DNA of 64,000 nucleotides, taken from assembly GCA_033557465.1 (NCBI GenBank), contig CM066035.1:904053309-904117308 (forward strand), read 5' to 3'. A program made the translations under genes and the position numbers. Every line of letters begins with the position of its first letter. Within the stretch, counting starts at the first letter, position 1. This DNA comes from Ichthyophis bannanicus. Its lineage: Eukaryota; Chordata; Amphibia; Gymnophiona; Ichthyophiidae. The notes beneath the pieces were generated by a model. That model was given only the letters and a program-made list of their open reading frames with translations. It was not told where the DNA came from and did not search any database. Positions 32,641-46,860 of the stretch are shown one piece after another.

Positions 32641-33644
32641 ATGTGGGGCAAGACTGAGGGGATCGGAGGGTAGTACATGGCGAGATTCAGGGGGCTGTAG
32701 AATTTTGTGGAAATCAGAGAGGGTTGTGCAGGGAGAGAATGAAGGGATTTATGGGGGCAAGGAGTATGAAGTGGGGTGTAAGTGGATTGTTCCTTTTTCT
32801 CTTGTCTCATATACATTTTCCAAATCCTGGACCTCCTTTTTATCCTCCTGTACCTGACCTCTTCCATGCCTCCTTTCTCTCGCCTTCCTCTACTCACGGA
32901 TTCTCTCTAACGTCCCCTTCTACAGCTCTATCCCTCCTCCACTATCTCTTTCCCTCTTGCCTGAGATTCCTTCTCAATTTCCCTCTTTTGAAGTGCACTC
33001 ACTCTCTGATGAGATTCCCCCTTTCTCCCTATCCCCCCGTCCCTTCTCCTTCTCCATGTACCTCCTCCCTTTTCAGCACCCAGCACTTTCTTCTCCTCAA
33101 AAAAGTTAACTAGGAACCCAAAACAATGTCAAAAAATAGCTTTCTAAAAATTAAGTAATTCCCCCCTAGACTCCATAATTTAATATGCAAATTTATGAGA
33201 ATGTGCCACATAATTGCCACAATAAATACATGTATAGACAGATGGATGGACTGTGGCAGTGTCCTCATCAGTAATGCTAGAACAACAGGTGCATTATTCA
33301 TGGCAATACTAATTTTGCCACCAGTAGGAGGCACTATTGCTTCAAGCGATAAACTGCTCCCCATTATTGAACAGTTTTCAAGAGGGCGGCAAACAATATT
33401 TTCCTGCTAGTCCTGGGGTCTCAAATTAAAAGGTTCACTGAAATATAAAATCAGCCACTAGTTTTATGTACATATGACATATTTAAAGATATGTACATTT
33501 CAGTACTGTACATCCCTCATTAAAGCCCCTTCATCCTAAGGGCACGAGTTAGCTTTAGTTAGAGGCCTATCCCAACAGGGCCTCTCTTCAGATTTATAAT
33601 CTTGAACCACAATATGCTTACAGTGGGTCTAGAGTTTAGCTCAC
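32641..33644. other. Intron sequence with no recognised feature
   Basis: Pyrimidine-rich on the plus strand at 32790-33100 (ctcct-type tract), then AT-rich. It holds no gene, and no terminal repeats were recognised before the NHSL1 exon at 33645. Confidence 0.5.
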
Positions 33645-33756
33645 CTATGGATGACAGCAAAAAGATCCTCAGTAGTGCGGGGTTTGTTGGGAGACAGAAA
33701 GATGTCCTCTGTTTCACTCAACGGTGAAACCAAAGAATCGTCACTCTGAGAAGACT
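33645..33756 (-). CDS. NHSL1: NHSL1, penultimate coding exon (112 bp)
   Basis: The acceptor ctgtttag precedes 33756 and the donor is AG|gtgagc at 33645/33644. The two leading bases AG complete the Glu codon begun by G at 39720. The exon reads [18 protein letters not shown], then [20 protein letters not shown], ending in a phase-2 split Arg codon. The [11 protein letters not shown] block running into SKRK of the next exon is a hallmark of the NHS family. It is too short and split to be found by ORF length; identification rests on splice sites, exact phase continuity and the family motif. Confidence 0.93.
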
Positions 33757-35559
33757 CTAAACAGAAAGCGGCCATGTTAGTCAAGGACATCATGTGTTAC
33801 TAAGGTCTCAATGCTCTTTGCATAGCAAAGTAAGTCAGCATTCCTTAAACAATACTAGTTGGTGAAAATGTTTTACTTTTCAAACACGTCAGCACTGTAC
33901 AGTAAATGTCAGCTTTGGGAACTGGGAACACATATAGGGGACCAATGCTATGGTTCCAATTCTCAAAACTCTTTTGTTTGTCTGTTAGACAAAGGTCGCC
34001 ACTGAATCAATCAGGAAATAGGGCTCGATTTTTAGCCAGCATAGTGACTGGGAAGAGATAAACACCGTTTGTGGTGTTTAATCCAATCCATATATTTGGC
34101 GCCTCTGTCCTTATCCCTAGTGGCGCTGAATATACAGACAGTTTGGTCACTGTTCTGCCACCGTCCATTTAGTTTAGATATGCTATCCAGCAGAACTAAA
34201 CTAAGGGGTATGTTTACTAAACCGTCTTAACATCGCAGTGGTGGTATTATCGGGCGATAAGTGACGTTATCGCGCGATAACGCGGCGGTGACGTTAAGGC
34301 ACACTAACGCTGTGAATTCCGGGTCTGAAGGGTGGAGTAAGGCCTCCCAGAGGGCAGAGAGAAGGGGTCAACGGACGGAGAGTGGGCGGGGAGAGGCTCC
34401 AGGCACACTAACGCTGTGAAATCCGGGTCTGAAAACTAACGTCAGTGAAACCCTCGCGTTAGGCACATTTGCAGGAAAGAGAAACCATTTCAGTCAGCAA
34501 TGTGCAGCAAAGGCAGGGAAACCCAGAAATGTGATAGTAGTGATACATGTGCAGGAACCAAAAAGGCAAATAAACATATAAAATGATCAGAACAACATTT
34601 AAAATCCCAATAACCTAGCTGGCCAATAGTGATATTAATGATAAACATAAAGCAACACTACTGACAAAGCACAAAAAAAGAAGATATCATGTTTGGAAGG
34701 GTCTATGCTCTGTCCCCCTACAAAGTGAATGATCCCACATTGAAATAGCGCTGATCAGGGTTTATGTTGTTTAGATTGGGCAGGTTTGTTATGGCGTGCA
34801 CATGTGCAGCAACAGCAGAGTGGGCACGTAGGAAAGGGCAACTGTACTGATGCTGTAAATGGGATACAGGGGGCTGCAGGCGGCACATGCTGTGGTCCAG
34901 CTGGGGCATAGTGTGGACTAGGCAGATGCCTAGGTGGCACATAGGAATGCCAAAACTGTAAAGCAGCAAGACAGCAACAGACGAGTGTCCAACATGGGCA
35001 CGAGTGTGTGTCCCACAGTGTCATAGGGGATATTACCCAGCAGGTACCCCCAAGGGCACATAACATTGGCAGGTGGTGCCGTGGGGAAGCTCGCATGTCC
35101 ATGTAGTCACCCCTACCCGAGAACCCACACCATAGGCAGCTGCCTACCGGCACACTGGATGGCCTGGGACTGCGCACCACTGGCATAATGGCATGGCAGC
35201 ATGGTGGCGGAGGAGTGCTGGTGGCGGATGGGGCAGTGGCATCTGCCCACAGCAGACCACGGCCAAGCCCTGTTTAGGTGGGTGCCATGCACTGCAACAG
35301 ATATGGTCTGTCTGACGAGCAGTCATGGTATCCCCAGGGAATAATCTGTCCGTGTGGTGCAGTACACACAGCCAGTGTGTTCAGAAGCAAACGGTCACAA
35401 GTTCAAGTCCCAGCTGTTGCTCCCGCCAACCCTGTCCCCATATTTTACCCAGTACTAAACCGTCGTAATAAAGACGGAACCTTTATTGCAGATAAATAAA
35501 CATGCCTGAAACGCCTATATTTTACCCTACAGAGCACAGACACCATAAACATGTGCAAT

Positions 35560-35766
35560 CCCTAGAGCTGAGTTTCCCAACTGCAGTCCTGGAGGGCCAA
35601 ACACCATTCAGGTTTCATGCTGACCCTAATAAATATGCCTGTGCTGCATTTGTATGCACCGCCCCCATTGTATTCAAATGTATCTCATGCATATTCATTA
35701 GAGACAGCATGAAAACCTGAACAGTGTTTGGCCCACCAGGACCGGAGTTGGGAACCTCTGCCCTAG
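35560..35766. repeat. Foldback repeat inside copy B
   Basis: Same palindrome as 22833-23040: cctagagctgagtttcccaactgcagtcctggagg at the left is mirrored by accggagttgggaacctctgccctag at the right, around a gcatattcattag centre. Confidence 0.72.
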
Positions 35767-35935
35767 AGCAGCGGCCAACAGGGGCTTAAACACCCACACC
35801 CCAGGCTCCACTCTCCAAAGCCTCATGGAGAGTCAGGCTGTTGGGCCCTGCGAGGAGCAGCATCTCCCAATACTGGCATCTGCATACCTTAGCAATGCCG
35901 TCCTAAACTTGGGAACACGTTCCACATATATCAAA

Positions 35936-36016
35936 AGGTTGCTATGATTAATGTCAGATAACAAATCCTAAGTTAAACACATTTTGTTGATAGAGATTCA
36001 TCATAGCAACCTTTCT
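35936..36016. repeat. Conserved stem-loop, copy B
   Basis: aaaggttgctatgattaatg pairs with catcatagcaaccttt; it is the counterpart of 23206-23285. Confidence 0.7.
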
Positions 36017-38679
36017 GATATCTCTGGAGTGTGTTTCAGTTATTGATTCTGACAGTGTTTACCACCCCGGGGAGTGACCCTAACAGTATTGAGTACCATG
36101 CCCGCACTGTGCACAGGACTGGTGTGGCGGCCAGGGCTGCCACAAACCTCTATGTTTGCACAATGCTGGCATAGGTGTGGGAGTGTGTGTCTGTCTATCC
36201 AGTGTGTTGTGGCTGCCTACACCTTACTGAGCCCACATTGCTTGCACTGTTTCCAGTGTTAGTCTGCCAATGTGCATGAGGAGCAAGGTACTGTGTGTAT
36301 GGCCAGGACAGGGTGGCATGGGCAGGATGCATTTGCACAGGGTATAGGGCAATGGCTGGGACACTGTAGTGCCTGACCACCACCTGCACGGACAGGGTGG
36401 CCACAGCATGTCATGCTGGGAGGTCGCTCTCACCCTGACTTAGCAGTGACCACGGCATGGCTAGGTTCCCCCATAGTGCTATACAGTATTTCTCTCAAGT
36501 GATATTTATGGGTTCTCTTTTCTGGGGCCCAATCACCGACATACCTGCATGGTGTGTGTGCTGACATCCCAGTTTTGGGTGCACACAGTTCCTCCAGGAA
36601 CATGCACTATGTACTAGCTAGCAGACTGTCTGCAGTTAGCATATGTATGGCTGCACCACCTTGCAGGGTGCAGCAGGTGCACACTGACTGCCTTCTGCTG
36701 GTGAATGTCAGATCGTAGTGGGGGGCAGCTGAGCTGACTGGGCCCATTATCTATCTGCCAGTGGCCCTGTCTGAAATGCAGATCTTCAGCAGCTGTCTGT
36801 TCGCCACCAGGACTGGGGTTGCTGGTCCCACAGCCTGACCTCATGTACCTCCACTGCCCCCCTTGCAAAGGGTGAGAGTGCGGGTCGGTTGGGGGGGGGC
36901 AGATCTTGTCCCCACTCTGACCCAAGAGGGTGGTTTGCTAAGTACATTGTTGCCCTGACACACCCCTGCTCCCTAAACAGGTGAACATAGCAAGCACAGT
37001 GGATATACACTATGTTGTGTGCATCATGGTCCACAAGGGCCAGACATGACTGGCCATTACAAATGGACACAGAGACCTCCTAAAGGTGTCTGCAACAAAT
37101 ACCTGTCACACACTGGCACTGATGGAGACCTGCAGCACAGCCCACCTCAACCAACCCGGGTACTGCAGACCTGGCGCTGGCCACTCCACCTCACCCTCAG
37201 GGTGAGCACAGAACACACACATTGGCATGGTCTGTGGATACTCTGTGCCAGTAACACGCACGGTCATTCCCCCCTACCAAGCTGACATGCTGTAGAGGTG
37301 CATACCCCATCTGGTGAGCAGATGTAGACTGCTGTTCTGCATGTGAATTGCATTATGGGTACTGTTGGTTCTATCCTATCCTGGTAGCCACAGCAGACAG
37401 TTTTATGGTGACGTGCACTCTTTCTGTAGCCAGCCATTGGTATGATAACTCCCATAGTGATGTAGCACAATGGTTAATGCAATGACTTCAGTAGCAGAGG
37501 TCATGGGTTTGATTCCTCTCTGTTCCCTTTTTTTATGGCTGTCCTACACAACTACGTTTCATTCGTGTAACAGCCATATCTGTGCAGATCTGTGCTGCTG
37601 CCACAATATACCCTTATCACTGTTGCCATCCATCCTTCTGTCCGTCTATGTGTGTGTGCCAGCTGTGTGGCGTCCTGCCCTAATGTGCAGGCTGCTACCC
37701 CATGTCCTGCACTGGCACACTTTTCTGCATTGCGGCTCTTCATGCTTGCCTCTCCTGTGTCTGCTCTGCATGGCACTGCTCTCCTCTGTCCTCCTGTCAT
37801 TGCACTTATCCTGCCATCTCTACTTCCTCTGGTGGACACGTATCCCCATCCTCTGCCACACACTGTCATTGTTGCACTGTACATTACCATCACCCTGTAT
37901 ATTGGTATAGCTGCCCCCGATATGTTTGTCCACTTTACCTGCTGCCACATGGGCTGCATGCAGATTTGGCTGGCCCATGAGCTCCGTCATCTACTTCCTT
38001 CCATCACTTGTTCATTGCCTTTCCTTCGTGCTCTGTGCAGTGTTATGGTTGCATCTGTGTTTGAGCCATACATTTCATGCTTGTGACTTTGGGGCACCTT
38101 TGTGCCCCTGGGCACCATCTCCTGAGTCACCTTGGCATCCCTGGGGCATCTTTCACGGCACCTTAGGTTTGGCCAGCTTATGGGGCACCTTATATGCTGC
38201 CTTGGAGGGTGCCAACCTTTCCTGCTGCCCTCTGGGGCACATTATGACCTGCCTTGGATGACGTGGTGCTTTATGATGTGCCTTATGGTGCACCCTAACA
38301 TTAGGTTGCGGCACTGGGGTGAGGCTTTTTTGGCTGGCAGTGCAAATTGTTGGGATGTGTCTGGCTGTTACAAGCAGGAAAAGGGATTGCCTCAGACAAT
38401 CTTTTAACTGAGCCCACTGAGGGATCAAACTCATGACCAATGTATCAGCTGTCAATGTATTAACCAGTATGCTACACCTCTGTTGCTGTGATTACAGGTC
38501 AGCATGCCTAATTAAGGCTAACATGCATTAACGTGCCACGGCTCCCTCTATTGCGCAATAACCCGAAATGCTACCTTAAGACCGGAACGCCCACTACCTT
38601 ATATGGCATTCGTCACAGTAAGACTGCAACTAACGCCGGTAACATTAAGACGGTTTAGTAAACATACCCCTAAATCTAT

Positions 38680-39424
38680 AAATAAGGTCAATATTCAAAT
38701 GGGTTTATGCGGTCTGCGGCATAAACCCCTGCAATCTCGACATTCAATGGCGCTGCTGAATATCCCCATGGACTGCGGTAAAGACACCTGGTTAATTCCG
38801 GGCTGGTTTGTGGATGGAGCTGGGGTGGTTCTGGAAGCTTACTGGACAGGTAATATTGCCATTCATTGTTTAGCAAATCCAGTCAGCAGCAAAACGGGAT
38901 ATCCAGTGCCGGACACCATAGAGTCTCCACTGCAGAAAATCTGGTTTTCAGACATGGTGGTCAGGCACTTTAAAGCATGCTGACCGCTGTGGCTGAGTAT
39001 TAAACAGATGGGGGAGGGTGCTTTTCAGCAGTGGCGGCCAGCAGAGTTAAAGCTTCTGGTCATTGTTGCTTTAATTTTGCCCCAGATCTTCAATGCCGGG
39101 GCCATATCCAGGCCCCGTCACTGAATATCTAGGTTGCCTGGATTGTGATCTTGCGATCTGATTAGTGGCGATATGCAACCACGGCCGGATTGCAGAACTG
39201 GCTAAAGTTAGGACAGCCGTTCAGCTGGTTAGAGTAACTGGGTAGCGGCTGAGTATCACCATTGCTCAGTTAACCCATGGTGCCACACCTGTTCCACCCC
39301 TGGAACACCCAAATGCTAAGTGCTTAGGGTGGGGGCTTTTAGCGGCCTAAACAGGAATTTTTCAGCGACACTAACTAACTGGCAAGTCTACAAACCATGT
39401 AAATGCCTTTGAATATCCCCCTCA
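38680..39424. repeat. gaatattca-type foldback repeat
   Basis: The ends aaggtcaatattcaaatggg and cctttgaatatccccctc are weakly inverted. The interior repeatedly contains ctgaatatc / ggttagt and cattcaatg motifs shared with 12410-12560 and 44030-45720. Probably a family of non-autonomous DNA elements; superfamily unassigned. Confidence 0.45.
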
Positions 39425-39719
39425 TAATTTTTTGCCCGCCCTCACCCACCCCAAAGTAAGCCTTTTTTTATACACATAGTATTGGGCTGTTCAACCATAT
39501 ATTCGTCCCAAAACTATCCATAGAGATTTTGAGAATATACAGATAATAATGTTATACATTTACTGGCCACCAATGAAAGTATAACTTCTTTTCTATGTTG
39601 GCCTGATAGTGTCCTGCTGGAATTTCATTGAATTTATTATACTGTTTTCTTCTGATGGCAGAAAATTTCCTCATAGGATTATGAAATCAACTGTACTGAA
39701 GGAGCAGCTGAGAACTTAC

Positions 39720-42659
39720 CTCTCCATGAGGTCTCATCCACATTGTCCTGTATTTCCTGGCTCTCTTCTTCCCTACTATCTTCAGAGGCACTTTTGGTTG
39801 GAAAACCTGATACAACGTAATTTTCCTGCCGGGAGTAGTTTCCACTGAGTGAATTTTCAGGTAAGATCTCTGATTCATGCTTGACAGTATTCCCAGGCAC
39901 TTCTTCATCTTGGTTGCTCAAGTCAAGTTGGCTTTTCAGCTGATCAAGACATTCTGATACACATTCTTGGGATGTGACTCTGTTGAGTGGTTCTGGTTTG
40001 GGTAGTTGCTCACGATCCAAAGATGACTCTTGAAGAACTTGCACACTCTTGTGGACCTCATTCTGTCTTGTTTTTTTATGTGATGTCTCCATGTCATATT
40101 CACCAGTAGCATCCAAGTCTTTTTGAGGCCCTTCCATAACAGGGTTAGAGTTTCCCCTTAATATTGTTTCCTGAAGTAGCTTATCACCGGTTATTTGGTC
40201 TTTTACAATTTTAGCTTCTGAAATAACCTCGTTGGCCAGGATTATAGTTTCTTGGTTATATGTATTCTTTCCATTGAAAATGGAGCTTTTTTCTGAAAGA
40301 TGATTATCAGGGCTTGTTTCGGATGATGAAGAGTCGATATAGGGCAGCATGTCCTCTTCTATGGAGTACTGGCGTGACAGTAGTTTGTTAGCGACAGGCA
40401 GCTTGAAGTTGCTTGGAGGAAAGGCATCTACTGTTAGTGTGTATTCTTGCATGTGCAGATCATCTATGTTCTTTTCTTTTTGCTTTGTGTCTTCATGTTT
40501 GACAGATCGGAGGTGAACAGATTTCAGAACTGAAGGTGTGATAGCAAGGACTGGAGAGCTCTTTGCATCCCCAGCTGTGTTCTGATTTGAGTGACTGAAA
40601 GCATGCAACTGGGATTTGTGAGGGAATGGTCGAATTACAACATTATGAAGAGCACTTAGGTCAAGATGGGTAGGAGGTATAACTGGAAGTTCTAGATCTT
40701 TGCTCAAGGATACATTTCCAGATTTCAGAGAGGACTGCTGGAGCGAAGACTTCCTTTCTGGTACTTTTGGTTTTCTCTTACCGCCTCCCGGAGATAAGGG
40801 CCCAGAAAAGAAAGCTGTTGGAAAAGATGAGGTGGGTGTTTCTGATTGACTTGAATACCCACTGGACGGTGATGCTAAGCCAGCCATCTTTTCCGGGGAT
40901 GCCAACTTAAACTCATTCTCAACAGAGGGAAGGGATGGGGTGGTGGCTCTGGATTCAGACTGTGATGTTTGCGATTCGGAACTTTCGGGAGACTTGGTGC
41001 ATTCTATGACTGTAGTACCCGTAGCAGTGCTTGAATTTGATAGTGACCTATAGGGATCGTTAGATTTCAAGTCATTGAGAAGCCAGAGATCTGCATAGTG
41101 AGTTTGTTCAGCACCTTCATCTTTAAGTTGAGTGTCCTTTAAATGGCCACTGCACTGGTTCACCCAGGACAGTTCCTGTCCACAGAATAGACTAGAGTTT
41201 TCCACATTTGAAGGTGTATTTGAAAATTCAAGTGGCAGCTTCATTTCCCTGGGAGTGTGAAACACTTGCTGCCCACTGGCTATCTTTGGTTCTTTCTTCT
41301 CAGGAACATCTGTATGCTTTTCAGATTTCCTCAGCGACGAACTGCGTTTTGGTGGGGCTGGCTTTGCCTTTGGTTTTCTAAAAGAGATTCTTTGTCTTCC
41401 CTGCCTTCTGTTTTTTACATAATCCTGCCAAATGCAGTCTGTAAGACTTGAAGCAGTATCTGGATTCTGACCGCCTTCAGACCCTGCAGCTGCATAGTTA
41501 CATATATAACTTTTATTATCATTAAGACCACAGTCAAAGTGCATGGAGGTATAATATCCTTCAGTGTCCACAGAAAAGTGAGAGCTAGTATCTGCTTTTT
41601 CAGATGGACTCTTTTCCAAAAAACTATCATACGTGGCCATACTTGTAAGGCTCGGGCAATCCAAGCTATTAGCCTTTGAACATTCCAGACTGAAATCCTG
41701 ACGGCATGATGCATCATGACGATGGTGAAGATAGTTCCATTCACTATCACTTGTGTTACTGTTGTTGGGGTCGTCAAATAAATCTGCTACTGTAGAGGTG
41801 AAAGAGCTTTCCCGGTGACCTCTGGCCTTCTCCAGTTGATCATTGTCATACTGCTCTGTGATGAAGACATTGGAATCTTCATTGGTGTGGGGAACAGTAT
41901 TCAAAGATAGCTCTGAATCGCAGTGTGAGGAGCCAGTCAGAGGTGGAGAGGCAGCAGGTGGAATGGTTTCTGATGTCTGAGATGGGCAGGTCGAACTACT
42001 TCCACTCCAGTTACCACTGGAGGATTGATGGTCATCTTTCTGATCCATGTGACTGCTCAGAAGGACTCCTGTAGTGGAAATTGAGTGGATTGGGCTTCCA
42101 AAGGTATCAGAGTTTGAGGAAATCTCACAGCTTCCGGAATCTGCCATCCTTGACAGCCTTGACCTGCCTCTTTCACTCAAGGTGTGTTGCGGACTGTAGA
42201 GGTGCTTAGAACAGGTTAAACCTACAGGCTGGTGTTCTTGTGAACCCTGGTTAGTGATGGTGTCTTCGCCTTTCTTTAGGATCCGCTCTGGGCTTGGCAA
42301 AAAGAGTTCTGGTTCATAAGCAGAAGTTTTAGCACCAAGATTGTGACCAATGTCACTGACTCTAGCACTTTCTCGAGGAAGACTGCGTGATCGAATGCGG
42401 CTAGTTACCGCCGTAGTAAACATTGGGTCACCGCCGTCTGTCAAATCTACAATGTTGCCGGCTGAATGAGAGAGGGAGACTATTGTGCCCTGGCTTCTCT
42501 GGGATCGGATTCTTCTCCTGGATGGTGCAGCAATGAGAATCTCCTCAGTTTGGCACTCTGAGTCCCTGGTACCAGATCTCCTGCCAACAGAACTAGAGAA
42601 CTCGGGATCTGCATGAACTATCACATTTCGTTCTCTTGTTACAGGTGACTCGTCGGAAT
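39720..42659 (-). CDS. NHSL1: NHSL1, large central coding exon (2,940 bp)
   Basis: One uninterrupted frame of about 980 codons between acceptor ttgtgtcctag (before 42659) and donor gag|gtaagt (39720/39719). The sequence starts [15 protein letters not shown] and contains [21 protein letters not shown], a [19 protein letters not shown] block, [49 protein letters not shown] (Pro-rich, SH3-ligand-like), [33 protein letters not shown] and [18 protein letters not shown]. These are the conserved islands of NHSL1, which interacts with the Abi SH3 domain of the WAVE complex. The remainder is low-complexity, Ser-rich and probably disordered. One very large exon is the norm for the family. The phase matches both neighbours, and there is no stop or frameshift. 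Confidence 0.95.
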
Positions 42660-44005
<1,346 letters not shown>

Positions 44006-44029
44006 TTATATTCAAAAGCAGTCATCCAG

Positions 44030-44345
44030 ATAAAGAATAATGGCGGTAGCCAGCAGTATCCATTGATTTTCAGTGGCTCTGTCCAGATGGTGCCGCTGAA
44101 AATGCTTACAGACTGCCCCAATACTAGCTGGGTAGTGCAGGACAGAATATGGCCATTTCATTTGGTTATCCGTCAAGCTACGATGTTCAGCCCACTACCT
44201 GGAAAACTATTTAGGTGTTCAAAATTTAAGCAGATCGTTATCTGGATAGCGAGTCTAATATCGCCGTTCTCTGGATGGAACCCATATGTTCTGCCCCAGC
44301 ACTATACGGATAGATTTTATAAACAAGCTTTCATAAACTTATCCA
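44030..44345. repeat. gaatattca/ccagat-type repeat fragment
   Basis: Contains cattgattttcagtgg, ggtgccgctgaaaatgc and gttatctggatagcg motifs repeated in 38680-39424 and 45120-45720. It is interpreted as a non-autonomous DNA-element remnant. Confidence 0.4.
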
Positions 44346-44348
44346 GAT

Positions 44349-44566
44349 GCAAAAAAATGCGATGTGTGCCGTTGAGTCAATGCTGACTCCTGGTGACCCA
44401 GCAGCCCTTGGATTTTCTTGGCAACGAGTGACCAGAACTAGATTGCCAGGCCTTTCTTCCAAGGCAATGGAGGGTAAAGTGACTTGCCCAAAACCACAAG
44501 GAGTGCCAGTGGGAATCAAATGCTAGTCTCTTGGTCTCCAGACCACTGCTCTAACCACTAGAATGC
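44349..44566 (-). mobile_element. tRNA-headed SINE sharing its 3' body with the 5S-headed SINE
   Basis: On the minus strand the head is attctagtggttagagcagtgg ... agcatttgattccc (A and B box), followed by gggcaagtcactttaccctc, then ttgccaagaaaatcca and agtcagcattgactcaacgg. The last blocks match the body of the 5S-derived SINE at 16440-16540. A second partial copy of the body follows at 44566-44640. Confidence 0.72.
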
Positions 44567-44741
44567 AATGTGTGCCTTTGAGTCAATGCTGATTCCTGAA
44601 AACCCAACAGCTCCTGGCTTTTCTTGGCACTGGAGGTAGAGAGATGAATATCACTGTTTTATGGAAAGCAAGCAGTGCTGAACGCCTCATATGCATATTC
44701 AGCACTGCTCATTATCCAGAGAGTGGCACTGAACATACAGG

Positions 44742-45115
44742 CAGGGCCAGTCTGTCCACCAGGTGAACTAGGTGGTCACCTAGGGCAGCAGACCCTGGTA
44801 GGCACTATGGAAATCGTCCCTTTGAAGCGGCAGCTGAACTGATGCTTCAGCACTGCGATGGGTCTTAAAACGCCCATGCATGCATGTGTTTAATCATGGC
44901 CTGCCATTCCTGTCCCCTCCAACAGGAAGTTGCATCAGAGGGGGCAGGAGCAGCTGCTGCTTGAAAAGGAGGATCATCATACCACGCCCTCCTCCAGGTT
45001 GGTAGATGGATGCCAGGGATGGAGGATGGCATGGTGGACTGGGTAGTGCCACAGGCATGGTGGGGGCAGCATGGAGGGCCTGTGTATTGCGGCAGAAACC
45101 TTTGGGCTGGCCCTG
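44742..45115. mobile_element. hAT-type MITE, cagggccag family
   Basis: Starts cagggccagtctgt and ends gggctggccctg; the flanks catacagg (44734-44741) and cgtacaag (45116-45123) look like an eroded 8-base duplication. The interior gaactaggtggtcacctagggcagc matches the cores of the elements at 13313 and 18383. Confidence 0.65.
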
Positions 45116-45119
45116 CGTA

Positions 45120-45720
45120 CAAGGGGGCATATTTAAAGCATGCCCATGGGAATATTCAGCAGCACTAAAGCAGTTAGTGTTACTGAATATCCCTTCCAGG
45201 ACCGTACCAAGCTGGCAATGTGCCCTGTTCGACTAATGAATCTGGCGCCCCCTTTCCATCCAGCCACTTTCAGTAACTCCCTCTTTTGGAGCTTCCTGGA
45301 AGCCCAGTGGTGCTATCAGCGCCCCCTTCTGTGCTTGCGCCCTGTGCGTCTGTGCTGCTCGCACAGACAGCCCTTGGTACTGCCCTGTCCCCTCCTATCT
45401 GGTTTAAAAGCCCCGGCGCTAACTGCTTAGCACTGGGGCATTCCAGGGGTGAAGCAGGTGTGCTGACATAGCTTAGCCGGTCAGCGGTGACATTCAATTA
45501 CTAACCGACTAACCTAATCCAGTTTAGTTATCTGGCCAGCGGCTGAGTATTGCTGCTGACCGGTTAGCTAAAACACTAACCAGGCAACCCGGAGGACATT
45601 CAATGCTGGGGACCGGATATGGCCTCACATTGAATATCCAGGCATTATCTAAAGTGGCAATGGCCAGCGGCTTTAACAGCACTGACCACCTTCGTTGAAT
45701 ATTCCTCCCCCCTCATATTT
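45120..45720. repeat. gaatattca-type repeat, continuing after the hAT insertion
   Basis: gggaatattcagcagcac, ttactgaatatccc and cgttgaatattcctcccc punctuate the segment; ctaaccggttag-like palindromes occur near 45500-45580. Same family as 38680-39424. Confidence 0.45.
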
Positions 45721-46190
45721 GAATTAAATGCTGTATGTTTAAATATGGACCGGTTATTGCTGGTATATAGACAAGTGGTTTGAATTAAGCAAGCAGGTCA
45801 ATTTTCATGCATTTATGACAAGTGTGTCCCATTTTTCTGTGTTATATCACAAAGGCCTCGTTTACTAACATGCATGAATACAATTTAACCGGTTATATAA
45901 TGCAAGCCCCATTATTCTCGATGGAGCCTGTCTACTGCCTATGGACTAGATTTACTAAGCTTTAACGCACATATTGTAAACAAAGTCTGCAGATTTATTC
46001 CAAATACAGCTTCCTAAACAGGCTAATTACCAAACAGTTTACCTAGGTGCAAACTCTGCCAGTCTGTCAAAGGAAAAGTGGAGGGGGGGCATTGCCTTTC
46101 CCCCTTGGGGGTACAAAGGATCCGTGCAATTTACACCTGCTAATCATGGGCCTTATATCTAGCCACTAGGGCGCATGTTTACTAAATTGC
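45721..46190. other. Unassigned; tttactaa-type repeat ends nearby
   Basis: ggcctcgtttactaacatgc (45853) and tagatttactaagctttaacgc (45950) resemble ends of Harbinger-like MITEs but have no clear partner. Confidence 0.35.
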
Positions 46191-46860
46191 AGTAAGTATT
46201 GAGCACCTACTGCCGTGCAGTAGGTGCAAATCCTGTGCGATAAATTCAGGGGGAGTGGCCAGAATCTGCCCTGCACAGGACTGACACTTACCACACTGGC
46301 CGTCATTCCCTGCATCAGCAGATGACATGGGAGTAGGGAGAGGGCAAGCGACAGTAGACGCTGTCTCTTTCCTGTCCATGGTGGCAGTGCCCCCCCCCCC
46401 ACAATGCAATCAAAACCCCAGTGCCATGAATCAGAAGAACCACAGTACCCCTAGAGACATCAACGTCTTACTGTTAGAGGGCATCACCGCGAGACTGGGG
46501 CCATATTGAGCAGCACCGAGATAGGACAGGAGCCGAGGGGGACCACCAGAAAGACCCTGGTAAGGACCGAGGTAGGCTTAGGGGGGTGGGAAGGGCCCAG
46601 CCAGGTTGGGAGCAGGGAGGACAGCCAGCCCCGTTGTTGGGTGTTGTCCAGAGAGAGGCGTGCTGATGGTTGGGGGGATCGGAGGGTCTCCGTGGGTGCC
46701 ATGGGTCTTTCAATCCATGGCACAGGGGTTTTGATTGCGTGAGTGGGGTAATGGGGGGAGCCACTGCCGCCACCAATACTGCAACTGGAAGCGGCCATGT
46801 TGCTGCTCTGTTAATAGCTCGGCTGAACATAGCGCCGGGCCTTGAGGAAGCCTGCTCCTA
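46191..46860. repeat. Probable Harbinger-like MITE fragment
   Basis: Begins gcgcatgtttactaaattgcagtaag, with gcacctactgccgtgcagtaggtgc, a 10-base inverted repeat, close by. GC-rich interior with a C9 run at 46390. The right end is unclear. Confidence 0.4.

Larger units (their letters stand above)
20182..33644 (-). other. NHSL1: NHSL1 last intron (13.5 kb)
   Basis: The donor gtgagc follows the exon ending at 33645 and the acceptor tatag precedes 20181. Phase 2. The intron is largely filled by a Harbinger-like element (21456-27340) and a CR1 with nested insertions (about 27350-32640). A candidate alternative exon lies at 20884-21027. Bases 20290-20870 show no gene. Confidence 0.85.
34205..38670. 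mobile_element. Large Harbinger-like non-autonomous element, copy B
   Basis: Ends ggggtatgtttactaaaccgtcttaa and its inverted counterpart, with perfect TAA duplication at 34202-34204 and 38671-38673, the canonical TWA target of PIF/Harbinger. 4,466 bases with no later TE insertion, so it shows the family's undisturbed layout: foldback 35560-35766, stem-loop 35936-36016, and near the right end one tRNA-like arm (37455-37520) plus a rearranged palindrome centre (38090-38480). No transposase gene is recognisable on either strand. Confidence 0.78.
33757..39719 (-). other. NHSL1: NHSL1 intron between exons 6 and 7 (6.0 kb)
   Basis: The donor G|gtaagt at 39720/39719 and the acceptor before 33756; phase 1. 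It contains Harbinger-like copy B (34205-38670) and a gaatattca-type repeat (38680-39424). Bases 33757-34201 and 39425-39719 show nothing else. Confidence 0.85.

Noticed and set aside
32628..33113. Frames of about 90-130 codons in a pyrimidine-rich tract
   Set aside because: Low-complexity Ser/Pro/Leu composition on one strand and Arg/Glu on the other, from a ctcct-rich tract; no gene.
37470..38086. Cys/His-rich open frames of 135-164 codons in copy B
   Set aside because: Several overlapping frames on both strands in pyrimidine-rich repeat sequence, with no shared domain and no conservation in copies A or C.
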